Notes: generated by a model not told the origin, from the sequence alone. A stretch of 64,000 bases of DNA from Marasmius tenuissimus (GCA_029532415.1 JAQOTA010000034.1:372001-436000), one strand, 5' to 3'; numbered from the stretch's first letter, positions 1 through 11,704 are shown. A program made the numbers and translations.

Positions 1-523
1 CAATCGGTGACACACGCACCCTCCACGGCATCTACCATCTCGACATTCTCGATCGCTCAAAATTCTACTGCGCCCGGTGCTTCATCGAGTTTAGGGTTCG
101 CGGATGGCTATAGTCACGCAGGCGAGTCTGGAGCCACCTCAACTCCAATTTTCCGGCCAGAGGCTACATACACTGCTGGTGCCGGGGCTATACAGTTCGA
201 CATAGACCCTACCTTGATGGACTTCGAAGGACAGAGCACCTCAGACGGATCGGAGATGCTAGCAACCATGCAAGTGGTCAAGAACCCCAACTGGTGGACC
301 AATATGATGATGCCAGGGTACGTCGCAACTCTCATCTCTACAGGGGGAGTGAGCGCTTAGACTTTGCTATAGATTCTCGTGGCCAGAAAATCAATCTACG
401 CCCTCGAACTCACCCACCCCCCCGAATTACAGTCAACAATCGCCGCATAGTCACCATCAGAGTTCCCCTGCGACCAGCTATGGTATATTCCATGTCGCGC
501 CGCAGCAGATACCTGGGTATTGA
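1..523 (+). CDS. C-terminal part of a probable fungal transcription factor (5' end outside window)
   Basis: The reading frame is open from base 1, so the gene starts upstream of the window. Exon 1..317 joins exon 373..523 across a 55-nt intron (GTACGT...CTATAG, 318-372), ending at TGA 521-523. The visible tail is rich in Ser, Thr, Pro and Gln. It contains an acidic stretch (FDIDPTLMDFEG) and a tryptophan-rich end (NPNWWTNMMMPGFSWPE). Such acidic, Q/S/P-rich tails with a WW motif resemble C-termini of Agaricomycete Zn(II)2Cys6 transcription factors. No DNA-binding domain is visible here, so the family is inferred from composition. The joined intron is well supported because the frame continues with similar composition for 50 codons. 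Confidence 0.55.
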
Positions 524-845
524 TTGCCTAGCTGTATATCTTCTTGCCTTTGCGGTTCTGCCAACCTCTGTGGCAAACCGTGGCATTGTGGATCCAACTC
601 CCATATGCTTTCTTCTTATGTTACTTGATTTTTTGGTCGGTTCCCATGTAAGGTGAAAAGTCTGTATCGTTGTCGTAATTGCTTTGAAGTCGCTTCCTTG
701 TACTATCTCGAAACTCTGTTTTTCTGTATGTTTGGCGTTCCTCGTTTGATTGATTATTATGTACTTACAACTTCTGTATTTAAATGCCTACAAATCTTAC
801 AATATGTCACAGTAGTTAGCGGTTCAAATAGATACAGTGGTTCCC
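524..845. other. Intergenic region between two convergent gene ends
   Basis: This stretch of about 320 bp lies between the end of the transcription-factor gene (+) and the end of the MEP gene (-). It is AT-rich, with T-runs typical of 3' untranslated and terminator DNA on both strands. I see no coding region. Confidence 0.5.
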
Positions 846-2271
846 TCACGAAAGAGCGGGCTCGTTCTCTGCGAAATATTCGTGGCTATCTGCATTATCA
901 ACAGCTTCGCTCGGGTTGCTCTTTGCCAGTGCTTGACATGCGGTATGGCCATACGCATGGTCATCGGTGCCAGCATTATCAGTGAAGTGAGAGGACTCGT
1001 GGAGGATCGTTCCACCCTACGAAGGATCTTAGTCCATATGTCGTAACTAGTTGCAGGCTGTTTACCTTCGAATCCGTGCCAGAAAAAGGAGCAGTCCAGA
1101 ACGCATCTACACAAAGAAGTATCATTAGCTGCGTTAAGAGGAAGGACCTCGAGAGATCGTACCACATAAATGAATCACCCCGAAGCTATAGGATAGGGAA
1201 GACGTTGTAAGCGTGGAGCAAGACAGGTGTGGTGGTAGACCTACTCATCCGGCAAGACGTATGCAAACACACCAGGCTTTGCGCATGCGCAGTTATATAC
1301 GAAGTTCGAGAAGTCGTTCTGCGACAGTTTACGGTAATGGGCCGTCACAGTATCGTGTCGAGCTTGCGACATTGCACCAAACCACGTAGTATATCTCTCC
1401 GTACCTCTACTCCCCTCGAGGTACCTATCGTCAATTTGGTCAGAGATACGAACGTTGATCGAAGGCGGCTGGCTTACTCGAGGGCGTCGGACGCATATTT
1501 CTGAACAACAGGAAGGGCCCTGAATACCTGATCGACTTGTTCATCATTGCATCCCGCGAATCCAGTGCGCTTTGAGAGGTAACTTCTTCGCTCGATCGCA
1601 GACTTTGGGATGGGACTACGAGCAACGGCCAGCTTCCCGACCAGAGAGGGAACCTTGTATCTTTGAGAAACAGCTTCAATGGCAACTGCCTTCTTTGTTG
1701 TTGGGTCGACGTAGTGGAACTTGTTTCGCGCCTCAACCGAGAATTCCCCTTCACCGCAGCGCGTGAAGTTGTACGCGGACGAGACTGAAATAGTGCGAAG
1801 AGCAATCAGTCGGCATCGGTACCGTGATGCATTGTCCGTTCATCTTAAGAAGACTCACGATCATGATCGATAGAGACGGACTTCCCCGGCTCCAGAACCG
1901 TGAACAGAGACTCGTCGCCCATTTCGATGATCTTGGAAGGGACATATTTCAGTCTAACGCCAGTGAAATCGGGAGTGTGTCCGGAGGAAGAAAGAATTGA
2001 AAATGTATTCGTCGACATCTTCGATAAAGGTCCTCTCGGGTCATTGAGGAGTTTCAAGGTCTCGTTTCCGGTATTCGTTAAGATGGCGGTGACCTTCAGG
2101 TTCTGAACGCCGTTGACAACATCGCTGGGACCTAGTGGTAGGTACTCAATATAAATGTGACTTTTTGGATTGATCATGTTTCGTACCTGCAACAGACAAG
2201 GTGAGTCCCGGAAGGCAGGAGCCGGTCGTGAAAAGAGTAACTAGGAAAAGGAGCTCGAGGTTTGCAAACAT
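846..2271 (-). CDS. Peptidyl-Lys metalloendopeptidase (MEP, peptidase family M35)
   Basis: Secreted zinc endopeptidase cleaving at the amino side of lysine. Seven exons: 2271-2187, 2131-1859, 1784-1478, 1424-1245, 1185-1163 (only 23 nt), 1106-1066, 1016-846. They join to 359 aa with no frame break. Residues about 1-25 form a hydrophobic signal peptide (MFANLELLFLVTLFTTG). Next comes the M35 propeptide (NLKVTAILTNTGNETLKLLN, then VLEPGKSVSIDHDL). The catalytic part has YTTWFG, the zinc motif HESSH in GGTILHESSHFTDN, and the second ligand region GTDDHAYGH, then NADSHEYFAENEPAL. Length and order match fungal MEPs, so the enzyme looks complete. A TATA-like TATTTAAA lies about 45-50 bp upstream of the ATG. 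Function is established family knowledge; the gene looks intact. Confidence 0.9.
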
Positions 2272-3814
2272 CCCTGAGAGAGGTGTGAAGACTGAGATAG
2301 CGGGATGGAGCTTGTATTGGCTTTAAATAGCCTGCTGGAGAGCGGTTGCTGGTAATGAGTGTCGGGCTGTATACTACCATACCAACGACGGCGCCCTTAC
2401 ATCAAGTAACCCGTGAGGCACGAAACTGAATATGAGCTGAAAAGCCTAGGCATGGATACCATGGCGGTTGGAGCAACGGGGTACCCAGAAGTACAAAGAT
2501 GGTCTGATGAATTGAGTCCGTGGTGGCACGGTTTGGAAACCAACAGTTGGGATCAGCTACAAGGATCAACTATGAACAACTCTCAGTTACCTAGTCAACT
2601 GTCAATAACTTGAACACAACGAACACACTCGTTGTCCATAGAACAAGATGGTCTTCGCTCGATCTTCATTCTCTCTTGATCAATGGCATTGGCCTAGCAG
2701 AGAACCCATATGGATTGTTGCAAAAGATCTCTCGAAGTCTCTCGAAGTTTCCCTATAGTTGCCTCGTTTTTTCATTAGATCGAGAAAGGGTCCGATTGAG
2801 ACATTTGATAGATGCTTGGAAAAAGAGCCGAGCGCCTACATTGGAGGTGAAGACTTCGATTGACGACATATGGTGACTGCCAACTGGGTATTGGGAGAAA
2901 GACTTATTCCCAAATATGGAACTCCTCCAAACACGCAAAAATAAGCTGTGGCTGTGATCACACCTCCGAGAAGTCTGTCGGAAAACTTCGGCCGGCCATA
3001 TAAGGGTAGTGGCCATATTTGGCCTTTTATTCTCCATATATGGGGGATTATCCGACTAATTTGGGCCTTTTATGCCTCATATATGGGGCCTTATAAGCGA
3101 ATTTTGGCATTTATGGCCTTATCTGGATAAAGTTATGCAAAAAAGGCCTTATTAGGTCATCGGGCAGTTTTGCGACATCCAAGACGAAGCTTCGGTGCTC
3201 AAGATTCCACGGGGGCCTTACCCTCCTCCTGTCAGTGTCTCCCCTAATGTTTTCTGGATACAGTCATGTCATTCGGTACAGCCAGACTTGGTCTATCGCC
3301 AGCTTAGTCGCCCAGGTTCAGACTCCAGTGCAATGAGACGAGGCGTTTCAAGTAAGGCGTTCAGGTGGGTGTCGAGATGAGGTACCATCGAGTGACTTGA
3401 ATTGGGGATGAACAACCTTCCATGAGGCATACAGTAGCGACACTAATAGTATGAGCGGCAGTTCGTTCAACCACGTGTCCACGGACGTCGGACATGCAGT
3501 TGCAATGAGGCGTCCCAAAGGCGTCCTAAAATTCCCTTCCCATTTGTGGGATGGCTCTTCGAATTTCATTGGTGAAGGCAATGCCCTCAATGATACAATT
3601 CATAGGCTATGTACCCCAGCCCGAGCTGCGTGTCCTTGGCATGGACGTCAAACCCGTTTCAGGTCCGGCAGACATCCTTGCCTCGAACTCATGTTCAACC
3701 TTGCGAGGTTCAGACGATATGATTACTGAGTTTGATATAAGGTCATACGTTCAACTTTCAGCGATCAGCCTCCACCTACCCCCCAACCTCGGTCTAGGCC
3801 CGCTGTAACCAGTC
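2272..3814. other. Intergenic region with no supported gene
   Basis: This 1.5-kb stretch lies between the divergent MEP and coiled-coil genes. It holds short open frames (longest about 90 codons) without recognisable domains or paired splice sites. The only structure I see is the 42-bp tandem repeat at 3017-3132. Confidence 0.5.
3017..3132. repeat. Imperfect 42-bp tandem repeat, about 2.7 copies
   Basis: Unit 1 (3017-3058) and unit 2 (3059-3100) are both 42 bp and share ATTTGG, a CCTTTTAT block and a CATATATGGGG block in the same order. A shorter, more diverged third unit starts at 3101 and fades out near 3132. The AT-rich blocks have GGCC/CCATATATGG dyad symmetry. It lies in intergenic DNA about 700 bp upstream of the coiled-coil gene. 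Confidence 0.6.
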
Positions 3815-4774
3815 ATGGAGTCCTTTTGTTCCCTCTGGTCTCTGATTATCAGCATCCTCATCTCAACGACTCTCTTCGTCTCGCTCCGGAAGCGAGACAG
3901 CCGAGAGCGTTCCCATCTCAATCACATCCACGACCTCGAAGAGTACACGGGTATCTTGGAGGACAAGCTCACTGAGAAACAGAGGCAATACGACGACCTC
4001 TGTTCATCCTCTGCTGCTAGTCATGCGAAATACATTCAACTCGAACGCGATTTCCTCTTGAACGAGAAGCAGTATGAACTGCGATGCCGTCGTTTGGAGG
4101 AAGAAAATCGAAAGATGATAGTGAAGCAACGACAGCCCGAAATCACCCTTGTACAGCCGATAGCGTTATTTATGGAGCGGTTGGTCGTGATGAACAAGCT
4201 CTGGAAGCAGGAGAAGGAGATTTCGCGCTTGCGAAAGTGCTTGGCCAGCCGCGATCAGAAAATCGATAACGCCGCGATGGAGGGCTTCCGAGATCGCCTT
4301 CTGTTGTGGAACGCGGTGTGGAAGGATCAGGGCAAGATGAGATTGCTTGAAGAGGAGAACGCGAGGTTGAAGAATAGCATGGCAAGAAGCATCACAAACG
4401 CAGCGAAGAGAATGATGTTGGATACCAGACGGGAGGGTATGATTGAGGAGCTGATGAAGGAGTTGGTCACCGAGATCGAGGACAGTAGGAAGGAGATGAG
4501 TGTGCTGAAGGAGAGGCACGAACTGGAGGTTCGTGAAATCAACGGGAACTGGATTCAGAGCTACCAAGGGCTCCTTCGGGAGGTGGAAGCCCTGAGACTT
4601 GGGAAACGGGCGAGAGACATCGAGCAAGAACTCAGTAATGAGATGGAGCGATGCCTTCTCCAGACAATTGCGGATGACCGAAAGCCTGTCAGCACCTCCC
4701 AGGCCCTAGCCACCAAGGCGACCAAGAAGGAACTAGTAGTCCCTAAAGTTGTCAAGAAGCCGGTCTGGCGTTGA
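3815..4774 (+). CDS. Coiled-coil protein with N-terminal membrane segment
   Basis: Single-exon frame of 319 aa. Residues about 5-25 (CSLWSLIISILISTTLFVSL) form one hydrophobic segment that could be a signal anchor, followed by basic residues. From about residue 35 to 280 the sequence is rich in Glu, Lys, Arg, Gln and Leu with heptad-like spacing (e.g. LEEYTGILEDKLTEKQRQYDDL), so a long coiled coil is likely. The C-terminus is basic (KKELVVPKVVKKPVWR). I do not recognise a family. The antisense open frames over it are explained by its codon pattern. A membrane-anchored rod, for example a tether, is a guess from architecture only. Confidence 0.65.
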   Translation: MESFCSLWSLIISILISTTLFVSLRKRDSRERSHLNHIHDLEEYTGILEDKLTEKQRQYDDLCSSSAASHAKYIQLERDFLLNEKQYELRCRRLEEENRKMIVKQRQPEITLVQPIALFMERLVVMNKLWKQEKEISRLRKCLASRDQKIDNAAMEGFRDRLLLWNAVWKDQGKMRLLEEENARLKNSMARSITNAAKRMMLDTRREGMIEELMKELVTEIEDSRKEMSVLKERHELEVREINGNWIQSYQGLLREVEALRLGKRARDIEQELSNEMERCLLQTIADDRKPVSTSQALATKATKKELVVPKVVKKPVWR

Positions 4775-5511
4775 ACATGTCCACGAAACGTGAGTATCTC
4801 GATACCGAGAATATTTTCTTGAAACATCGTAGCTCATCCAGATTTCCAGTGTGATGTCGTTGAAAATCTCTTCCGCCTCGTAAGCCGAGCTTTCGAGTAT
4901 TATTTTGGGCCCAAACCTCTTCAGCAGGACGGCAGAGAGCACGCTGGGTGCGTCTCCTCGAAATTTGGGTGTTATTTGGTACTGCTGCTCCGACAGGGAG
5001 CAGTTGGGGTGCTTGGTGTTGGCTGGGTATGTTAAATTAGTACATATTTATGACCTTATTGTATGACTTACCTGTATGTCTTTATGTTTGTATGCTTCAT
5101 GATTGTATCCTTGTCGATGTTGTTGTATTGGACTTCCATACCGGAAACGGACCAGAATTTGGTGGTGGGAAAGGAAAACTAGGTCCGTACCGCAGCCCAG
5201 GTCGCGAGCTCGAGCGCTAATCTAATCGACACGTTGGTCCTCAAGCGCTCATGCCTTTCCCCATACTTGACCAGCCGGTAGTCTTCGTCGTACAACTACC
5301 TCGACGAAAGTCATCATTTATACAGCTATTTGGCCTTAGCCTTGGTAAGTAAGTATATATTATTTTCCTGTCGTGCAGTCATGTCAATACAGTCGGGGAA
5401 TGCCACTTGAGATAAAGTAAATTGGTATGAAGTTTTATATCTGCCACAATAAGACCCGAGGAAGAGAGTAAAGTAGAACGCATATATACTTTATCAAGCA
5501 GGGGAAGGAAA
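4775..5511. other. Intergenic region between convergent genes
   Basis: About 740 bp separating the coiled-coil gene (+) and the Mid2-like gene (-). It is AT-rich, with TATATT-rich stretches near 5340-5370. I see no coding region with splice support. Confidence 0.5.
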
Positions 5512-6820
5512 TCACTCAGTATATGCAGGAGGAGGCGGGGCACCACCTTGTGCACTGGTTCCAACACCATTCTCATCGACCTGATTATGGACAGCAAATC
5601 CACCCGCCTTCTCTCCTCGCGTCCCACTAGCACTAGTGCCACTGACACTCGAAGCCGACTGAGCGGTATGAGAACCATGTCCCATTAGATGGGCGCCGCT
5701 GCCAGTACCAGAAGCAGATGACATGGGACTCAACGGCCTGCCGATACTCGAACCGCCCTGTGAGGGGGCTTGAGAGTGTGCATACCCTCCTTGGAAGTAG
5801 TCGCTCGGTGGGCGGTTCATTGGGGGTCCAGAGGACGGGCCACCTTGCTGGTACATGCCCGAGTTTGAATAAGGATGGTGGTGGGGACTCAAAGCACCTG
5901 CTGCACCCATACCGGCCATGGCATACGCGGCGTCCATCTTGCCAGAATGGGCAGCAGGGGCACTCGAGTTATACGTCATATAGCCCTGGTTCATCGGGGC
6001 CTGATCCATTGGCTGGGGCGATGGAGGTGCAGGACTCATGGGAGGTGAAGTGGCGTGGGTGCTGGGAGGGAGATAACTGGCTGGGCGACTCATTGTTGGT
6101 TTCGACTCAGTAACGGTAGGTGTGGCACTGGCATTGATATCATCGAAGATGTCGTCCCATTTTCGACGACGCTTCAAGATATACCAGATTCCGAGGATGA
6201 TGAGGACGAGGCCGAGAATACCTCCTACTGCACCGCCAATGATGGCGCCCAGATTGCTGTTGCCCTTGGACTGGGTCCCATTCGAGTTCGAGTTCGAGTT
6301 CGGATTCGAAGTAACGACGGGGGGAGGTGTTGTCGTTGTGACAATGTACGATGTGGCGATCTGGCCGTCGGGAAGAGTAGTGACCGTCTGAGTAGTGACG
6401 ACAGTGGGAGGAGGGGTGGTAGTGACTGTAGCAGGATCATGATTGCCTCCTCGTTCCCCTCCTCCATCAACAGCACGACACGAGGTGCCATAGAGAGTGG
6501 TTTGCGAGGTCTGTACGATAGGTATCTCGGTCACAACAGGAACCGTGATCACGGAAGTTTGCGCTTAGAGGAAGAACCGTCAATCTTCAAGCTGGGAGAT
6601 ACTGAACAGTAAACTTACGCGCTGAACGGCCAGTGACCGTGGCACAAGAGACAATGGGGGTACCGCTACCAGTCGGGCTTGCGGTCCTACACGTGGTCTG
6701 TGCTTCGCCTCCTTGACCATCTATGACAGTGGTCGTCGTCGTAAAGGTCGTACTCAAGCTCGTCGAAGTGAAGAGCGTAACGAGCGTCTGCGTCGGCGAG
6801 GATGTGCAACTGCTGGCCAT
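5512..6820 (-). CDS. Ser/Thr-rich single-pass membrane protein (Mid2/mucin-like)
   Basis: Two exons, 6820-6619 and 6563-5512, joined across a 55-nt intron (GTAAGT...CTCTAAG) to give 417 aa. The extracellular part is rich in Thr, Ser and Val with repeated TTT/VTT runs and a few cysteines. It ends in an Asn/Ser spacer (NPNSNSNSNGTQ). A glycine-rich membrane segment follows (NLGAIIGGAVGGILGLVLII), then a basic stop-transfer KRRRKWDD. The long cytoplasmic tail is rich in Pro, Ser, Gly, Met and Tyr and ends GGAPPPPAYTE. This architecture recalls fungal Mid2/Wsc-like cell-wall sensors and the membrane mucins common in Agaricomycetes. A sensor role is inference. No classical cleaved signal peptide is obvious at the N-terminus (MASSCTSSPTQTLV). 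Confidence 0.75.
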
Positions 6821-7425
6821 CGCGGGTCGTTTAGGGCAGGATGGGGGTAAGGAAGGAACGACGAAAGGACCGGAGAATGGTGTGCGGTTTAAAAGAAAAA
6901 TAGGATCGACAAGGGTCTGAGACGGTTTGGCAAATGTCTCCTGTCAGACAACTGGAATGTACCGCCTCGCGTAACGATACTTTCGGACTAGGGATGTGAG
7001 ACCTCATCAAGGTCTAGAGATAATCCCTCGTAAGAAAATACAAGGCCATCGAAGGAGAGGTGCAATATATAGCCAGTCCCCCACAATAACGACTGGAAAG
7101 TTTTGAGACCAGGAGCCTGGATAATCTAATGTCGGTGACTTTCGCCTGTGCGTCCCTGACGCCACGGCTGTCATTTTTCAGTTGGATTTTCCACGCCCCT
7201 TCACAGCTATTCCAAAGCGAGGTACACCTGCCAGCTCGAAGTGGTGCTGGACATGCATCCTTTGCGGAAAGTCGTGTCAATGAATGCACGGGGTTTGAAC
7301 GTCTGTATACTATCCATTTTAGTGAAGGAAGAGGACCCTTAGAGATATAAAAGTTACATTTCTATTACTGCTTGTGATCGAAGTGCACCGTTCAGCGACG
7401 ACTTATCCTCGTTGGAGCTTGGCAC

Positions 7426-7713
7426 CTAATTCTTCGCGCGCCCTGTCATTGTCAACCAACAACCAGCGAGTATATCCACACAAGACCACACAAGACCACA
7501 CAAGACCACAAAAATGAAGAGCGCTGGAATGCCTCCCAAAATTGCGATACTATGGCGAATGAAGCGCGGTATGATTGGATACTCGAGGATAGCATAGGAA
7601 AAAAGCCACAAAGCAATTGCAAAAGGGGTAATGGTGAGGCATATAGCGAGTCGGAAGGGGTAGGACGACATTCTGGATGGGGAAGCAGGAGCAGTCGGGA
7701 ACTTGAACTGCAA
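7426..7713 (-). CDS. Small putative membrane protein
   Basis: Uninterrupted frame of 95 aa with two hydrophobic segments (about residues 20-45, LAICLTITPFAIALWLFSYA, and 55-80). A second in-frame Met (SRMSSYPF) just before the first segment may be the real start. Part of the second segment is encoded by three perfect 10-bp direct repeats (7481-7510) read in successive frames. I do not recognise a family, and no splice sites support extension. It could be a real small membrane protein or chance. Confidence 0.35.
   Translation of the reverse strand: MQFKFPTAPASPSRMSSYPFRLAICLTITPFAIALWLFSYAILEYPIIPRFIRHSIAILGGIPALFIFVVLCGLVWSCVDILAGCWLTMTGRAKN
7481..7510. repeat. Three perfect 10-bp direct repeats
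   Basis: The unit CAAGACCACA is repeated three times without change. Because 10 is not a multiple of 3, the repeat is read in all three frames in turn within the overlapping minus-strand ORF. Confidence 0.8.
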
Positions 7714-9038
7714 ATTGGAAAGGCCGGAGGAAGAGTGCGGATCTTGAACGGTTTCGGCTTCTGGGAGTGGTTGTGGGCGATGAAGAGAGTCAAATGAAGC
7801 GTTGAATTGCTACGAGAAAAGCGTTCAGTATAGGACATAGCCAGGTAAGAACGGAGGGCTCATAATGGGTCACAATGATGGCCATAGCTCTACGACGACC
7901 GCGCCGTTCTCCTTGGTGACTTTTCGTAGTAAGATCGGAAATGCCACTGTTCTCCGAGTGAACCACCAATAGGGTAGAGCAGAGTCACCGATAGGTGGCC
8001 AGACTTCTCAAACAATACCGAAAAGATCGGCCACCCCTGCCTCCACGATAATGGGTCCATAAACGCCGATCTCATCTCTGACGATTAATGGAATGTCAAG
8101 GGCCGAAACGAGAGGCGGAAAAGAGGGAATACAATAGGCATCTCGTCGGCCTTCATCGTCATGATTTGTCCAAAACGAAACACGTATGTCTAGCCTCTTG
8201 GGCTTGATGGTTACCGAGCTGGCCAGGGTCTCGAGACATTCCCAGCATGCGATTGGCATCTCTCTGGTGGAGGAGCTGGAAATGCAGGATGAAATGGCTT
8301 GCTCCATTGGCGCTGAGCTTGTTGGGGTCGCGTTTCGTGCCATAGTGAGGGCAAAGACTCTGGTCGTCGGGCATCCATCCTGAAGGGCGTTATGCACTCG
8401 ATCTTCGGCTGGGACTGTTCGCGGTAGATAGTAGAGTCTAGCCGAAAGGTAGACTGGAAATGAAGCGACGAGAAAAGACCAGGTAAGAATACGTTTGAAG
8501 GACGTGAGACCATGAACGTACTAGTCAAGACAGGACCTTGCTTCGACCTTCCAGGGCGCTCCTTCACCTTGATGAAAATGCCCGATATCCCCGTCCGCGA
8601 CCGAGAGCCATTCAGAGAAAAAATAAGCTCAGTTTAGTGCGCAGATAATGGTAAGTTTCTCCTTGGTGTTTTCGGGACCGAGTATGGTGTAGAAAAACGG
8701 CAGAAGAGCCATCGCTGTCGGGGCTCAGCGGGGACATTATGGCGGGCCATTTCAATTTGAAAGAGTGGGTCGGTCCATGCTGCCGCCCGACCCTCCGTAA
8801 TCGCGCCTCTTGCTCATGCATTCATCATGTCGTCCACAGATACGCTGCTTTCAACCTTGCGAAGAGATTTTCCCGTGGTACTGACTCCTGCTCAATATTG
8901 GCGATGAACCGTACATTGCCGGCTCATGAAAAAGCTCAGGACAGGGTGCCGAGCTGATGTCGTTACAAAATTAACCATCGTACGATTTCCCCCATTTATG
9001 TGTTGAAAAATTATTGCTAACCTTCACCCACGTCGCTC
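7714..9038. other. Mostly non-coding region upstream of the cyclase
   Basis: I see no gene with splice or domain support. One minus-strand frame, 8397-8008 (129 codons, ending GPIIVEAGVADLFGIV), is longer than most and could be a fragment of an unknown gene, but nothing in it is recognisable. The last few hundred bases should hold the oxidosqualene cyclase promoter. Confidence 0.4.
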
Positions 9039-11704
9039 ATGTACAACCGTATAGACGCGCCAACGACGTGTAACAGACCGTTCACGGACTACTCACGATG
9101 GAGATTGCTGGTTAATGACGGCGGGAGACACACCTGGCATTATCTCAAGACCGACGAAGAATGCGAGGACTGGCCTCAGACCGCTCTTGACAAGTTTTGG
9201 TTAGGTCTTCCGACAGTGCGTATCGTGACATAGCTATCTATGCATTCTTACTAACTATCATGGTCTTCTGTAGGGTCTACCGGAATTGCCGCGAGCGAAG
9301 AATGCATGGGAGGCCGCGGAAAATGGGTACAAATTCTACAAGAATTTGCAGGCACACGACGGACATTGGCCTGGAGAATATGGAGGACCTATGTTTCTCT
9401 TACCTGGTTTTGTCATCGGCTCTTATATCTCTGGAATGGGATTCAAGGATGTGGAAAGGATGGAGATGATACGATACCTTATGAACAGAGCTCATCCTGA
9501 AGACGGAGGATGGGGCATGTACGTCTCATTTGCTATAACCTTCTTCTTTGAATGCTCATCTTCATTCTCGACAGTCACGTCGAAGGACATTCGACAGTTT
9601 TCGGGACCGCCCTCAACTACACTTCGCTCCGTCTGCTTGGAGTTTCTGCTGATCATCCGGTCTGCACCAGAGCACGAGGAACGCTTCACAAATTGGGCGG
9701 AGCGTGTGCTATTCCCGCTTGGGGCAAGTTCTGGCTCTCACTTCTCAATGTATACGACTGGGAGGGCAATCACCCAGTTCCTCCCGAGCTCTGGTTTCTT
9801 CCCGAATGGCTACCCTTCCATCCACATCGTTGGTGGATACATACCCGCAACGTCTATATACCCATGAGCTACCTATACGGTGTGCGCTTCCAGGCACCGG
9901 AAAACGACCTCATTCTTGCACTCAGGGAGGAATTATACCCACAAAACTTCTACAGCATCAACTGGCCTGCACAACGGAATAACATAGCACCTGAAGACTT
10001 GTATTCACCTCATACCGCTCTTTTTGAACTTCTGGAAGCCATTCTCGGAACATATGAACTCTGCGCTTTCCCACCTCTCCGGAGAGCAGCCGTCGAACGC
10101 GCCTACGATCTGGTCGTGATGGAGGACGAGAACACGGGATACCAGACCATCGGACCAGTCTCCAAGATGTTCAACCTTGTCGCTCGCGTTCATCGCGAGG
10201 GTCTCGAGAGCGAGGCAGCTAAGAGGCACGAAGACAAACGCGCCGATTTCATGTGGTTGGGCGCGGATGGCATGATGATCACTGGGACGAACGGAAGTCA
10301 GGTCTGGGACACGGCTTTCATCACGCAGGCTTTAGTGGAGACGGGACTAGCTGCGCAGGAGGAGAATAAGGAGAGCTTGACGAAAGCGTTGGCTTGGTTT
10401 GAGCAAGCTCAGATGCTGGAGAACCCACCTCATTACGAGCGAGCGTTTAGACATCGGACAAAGGGTGCTTGGGGCTTCAGCACGAGGGAACAAGGGTACA
10501 CGGTGACTGACTGCACTGGCGAGGCTGCCAAGGCAGTCCTCTACATGCAGAGCTTGGAGTGAGACCTTATTTAGATCGCTCCCCCGGACACGCGTTACTC
10601 ACTCTACTCTTATAGGTTCACATCGCAAGTCATCTCCGAAGAACGTTTATGCTGGGCTGTTGACACCATGTTGTCGCTTCAAAATGCGAACGGGGGTTTC
10701 TCTGATTACGAGCCGGTTCGTGCACCTCATTGGATCGAGAAGATCAATCCGGCAGAAGTGTTTGGTATGCTCCATCCAAATTTTTGTGTCCTGGGCTGAC
10801 CGTTCGTCCACTTATAGGAGATATCATGACGGGGTACTACTATCCAGAATGTACCACGTCCGTTATCACTTGTTTGGCTATCTTCCGAAAACATATTCCC
10901 GACTATCGCTCCAAGGATGTTGAGTAAGTATTTTTTATCTGCCTTCTATAATGCTTCAATTGATCATATCTCTTCAGACGAACGATCAAGTCGGCCATCG
11001 GATATTTGCACTCGGCGCAGCGACCTGAAGGCGCCTGGTTAGGCTCTTGGGGTATCTGCTTCACCTACGCTACCATGTTCGCCTTGGAAAGTCTTTCTCT
11101 TGTCGGCGAAACGTACCACAGCAGTGCATCCGCAAGGAAGGCTTGCGACTATCTTGTGAGCAAACAGAGGGAAGATGGCGGTGGGGCGAGAGTTACAAGG
11201 TTCGTACCTATATTTACTTGTTGGAGCGTGGAGAATGATCGTCAACCTGATCGTAATTCCCAGTCGTGCGAGCTGGCTCAATGGGTTGAGCATAAGGATA
11301 CACAGGTTGTTCAAACATGTTGGGCTGCCTTGGCTCTCATGTACGCTCAGTATCCTCACGTTGGACCATTGGAGAAGGCGGTTCAGCTCGTTATGCGGCG
11401 ACAGCTTCCTGTACGTGTCTTTGCCACCGCGTCGCACTTTACTTTGGTACTCAAAACTTCTTGGCAGGACGGCTCGTGGGCGCAAGAGGCGATCGAAGGC
11501 GTGTTCAATAAGAATTGCGCGATCGCGTACCCCAACTTCAAATTTTCGTTCCCTATATGGATGCTTGGCCGCGCACATTCATATCTGTACAGGTCGCGCG
11601 CGGACGAACATACAATGGCCACAAGCGGCGCCACTGTAAACGGACATACGAAGATTACGAATGGACACGGCCTTAACAGTAATGGCATTGTCAATGGTCA
11701 TTAG
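9039..11704 (+). CDS. Oxidosqualene cyclase (lanosterol-synthase type) with apparent 1-nt frameshift
   Basis: Cyclises 2,3-oxidosqualene to a sterol or triterpene skeleton at the ER membrane. Eight exons: 9039-9215, 9274-9518, 9575-10558, 10616-10764, 10818-10923, 10978-11199, 11264-11410, 11468-11704. The start reads [21 protein letters not shown], as in fungal lanosterol synthases. Other landmarks are GGPMFLLPG, the [14 protein letters not shown] motif, [13 protein letters not shown], the catalytic-acid motif VTDCTGE (family consensus DCTAE), NPAEVFGDIM, and [11 protein letters not shown]. The spliced exons total 2267 nt, one short of a whole frame. The missing base is near 11178-11185, where expected EDGG-WGESYK reads EDGG then out of frame. 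Unspliced, the next intron keeps the frame open. With the base restored the length would be about 755 aa, normal for the family. Either a recent mutation or a sequencing error. Confidence 0.85.

Noticed and set aside
1229..1504. 91-codon plus-strand open frame
   Set aside because: Lies antisense over exons 4 and 3 of the MEP gene, which close perfectly on the minus strand.
4166..4627. 153-codon minus-strand open frame
   Set aside because: Antisense to the coiled-coil gene; a Leu/His-rich shadow of Glu/Lys/Gln codons.
6055..6612. 185-codon plus-strand open frame
   Set aside because: Antisense shadow of the Mid2-like membrane protein; its composition mirrors the Thr/Val repeats.
11039..11578. 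179-codon minus-strand open frame
   Set aside because: Antisense to clearly homologous oxidosqualene cyclase exons.
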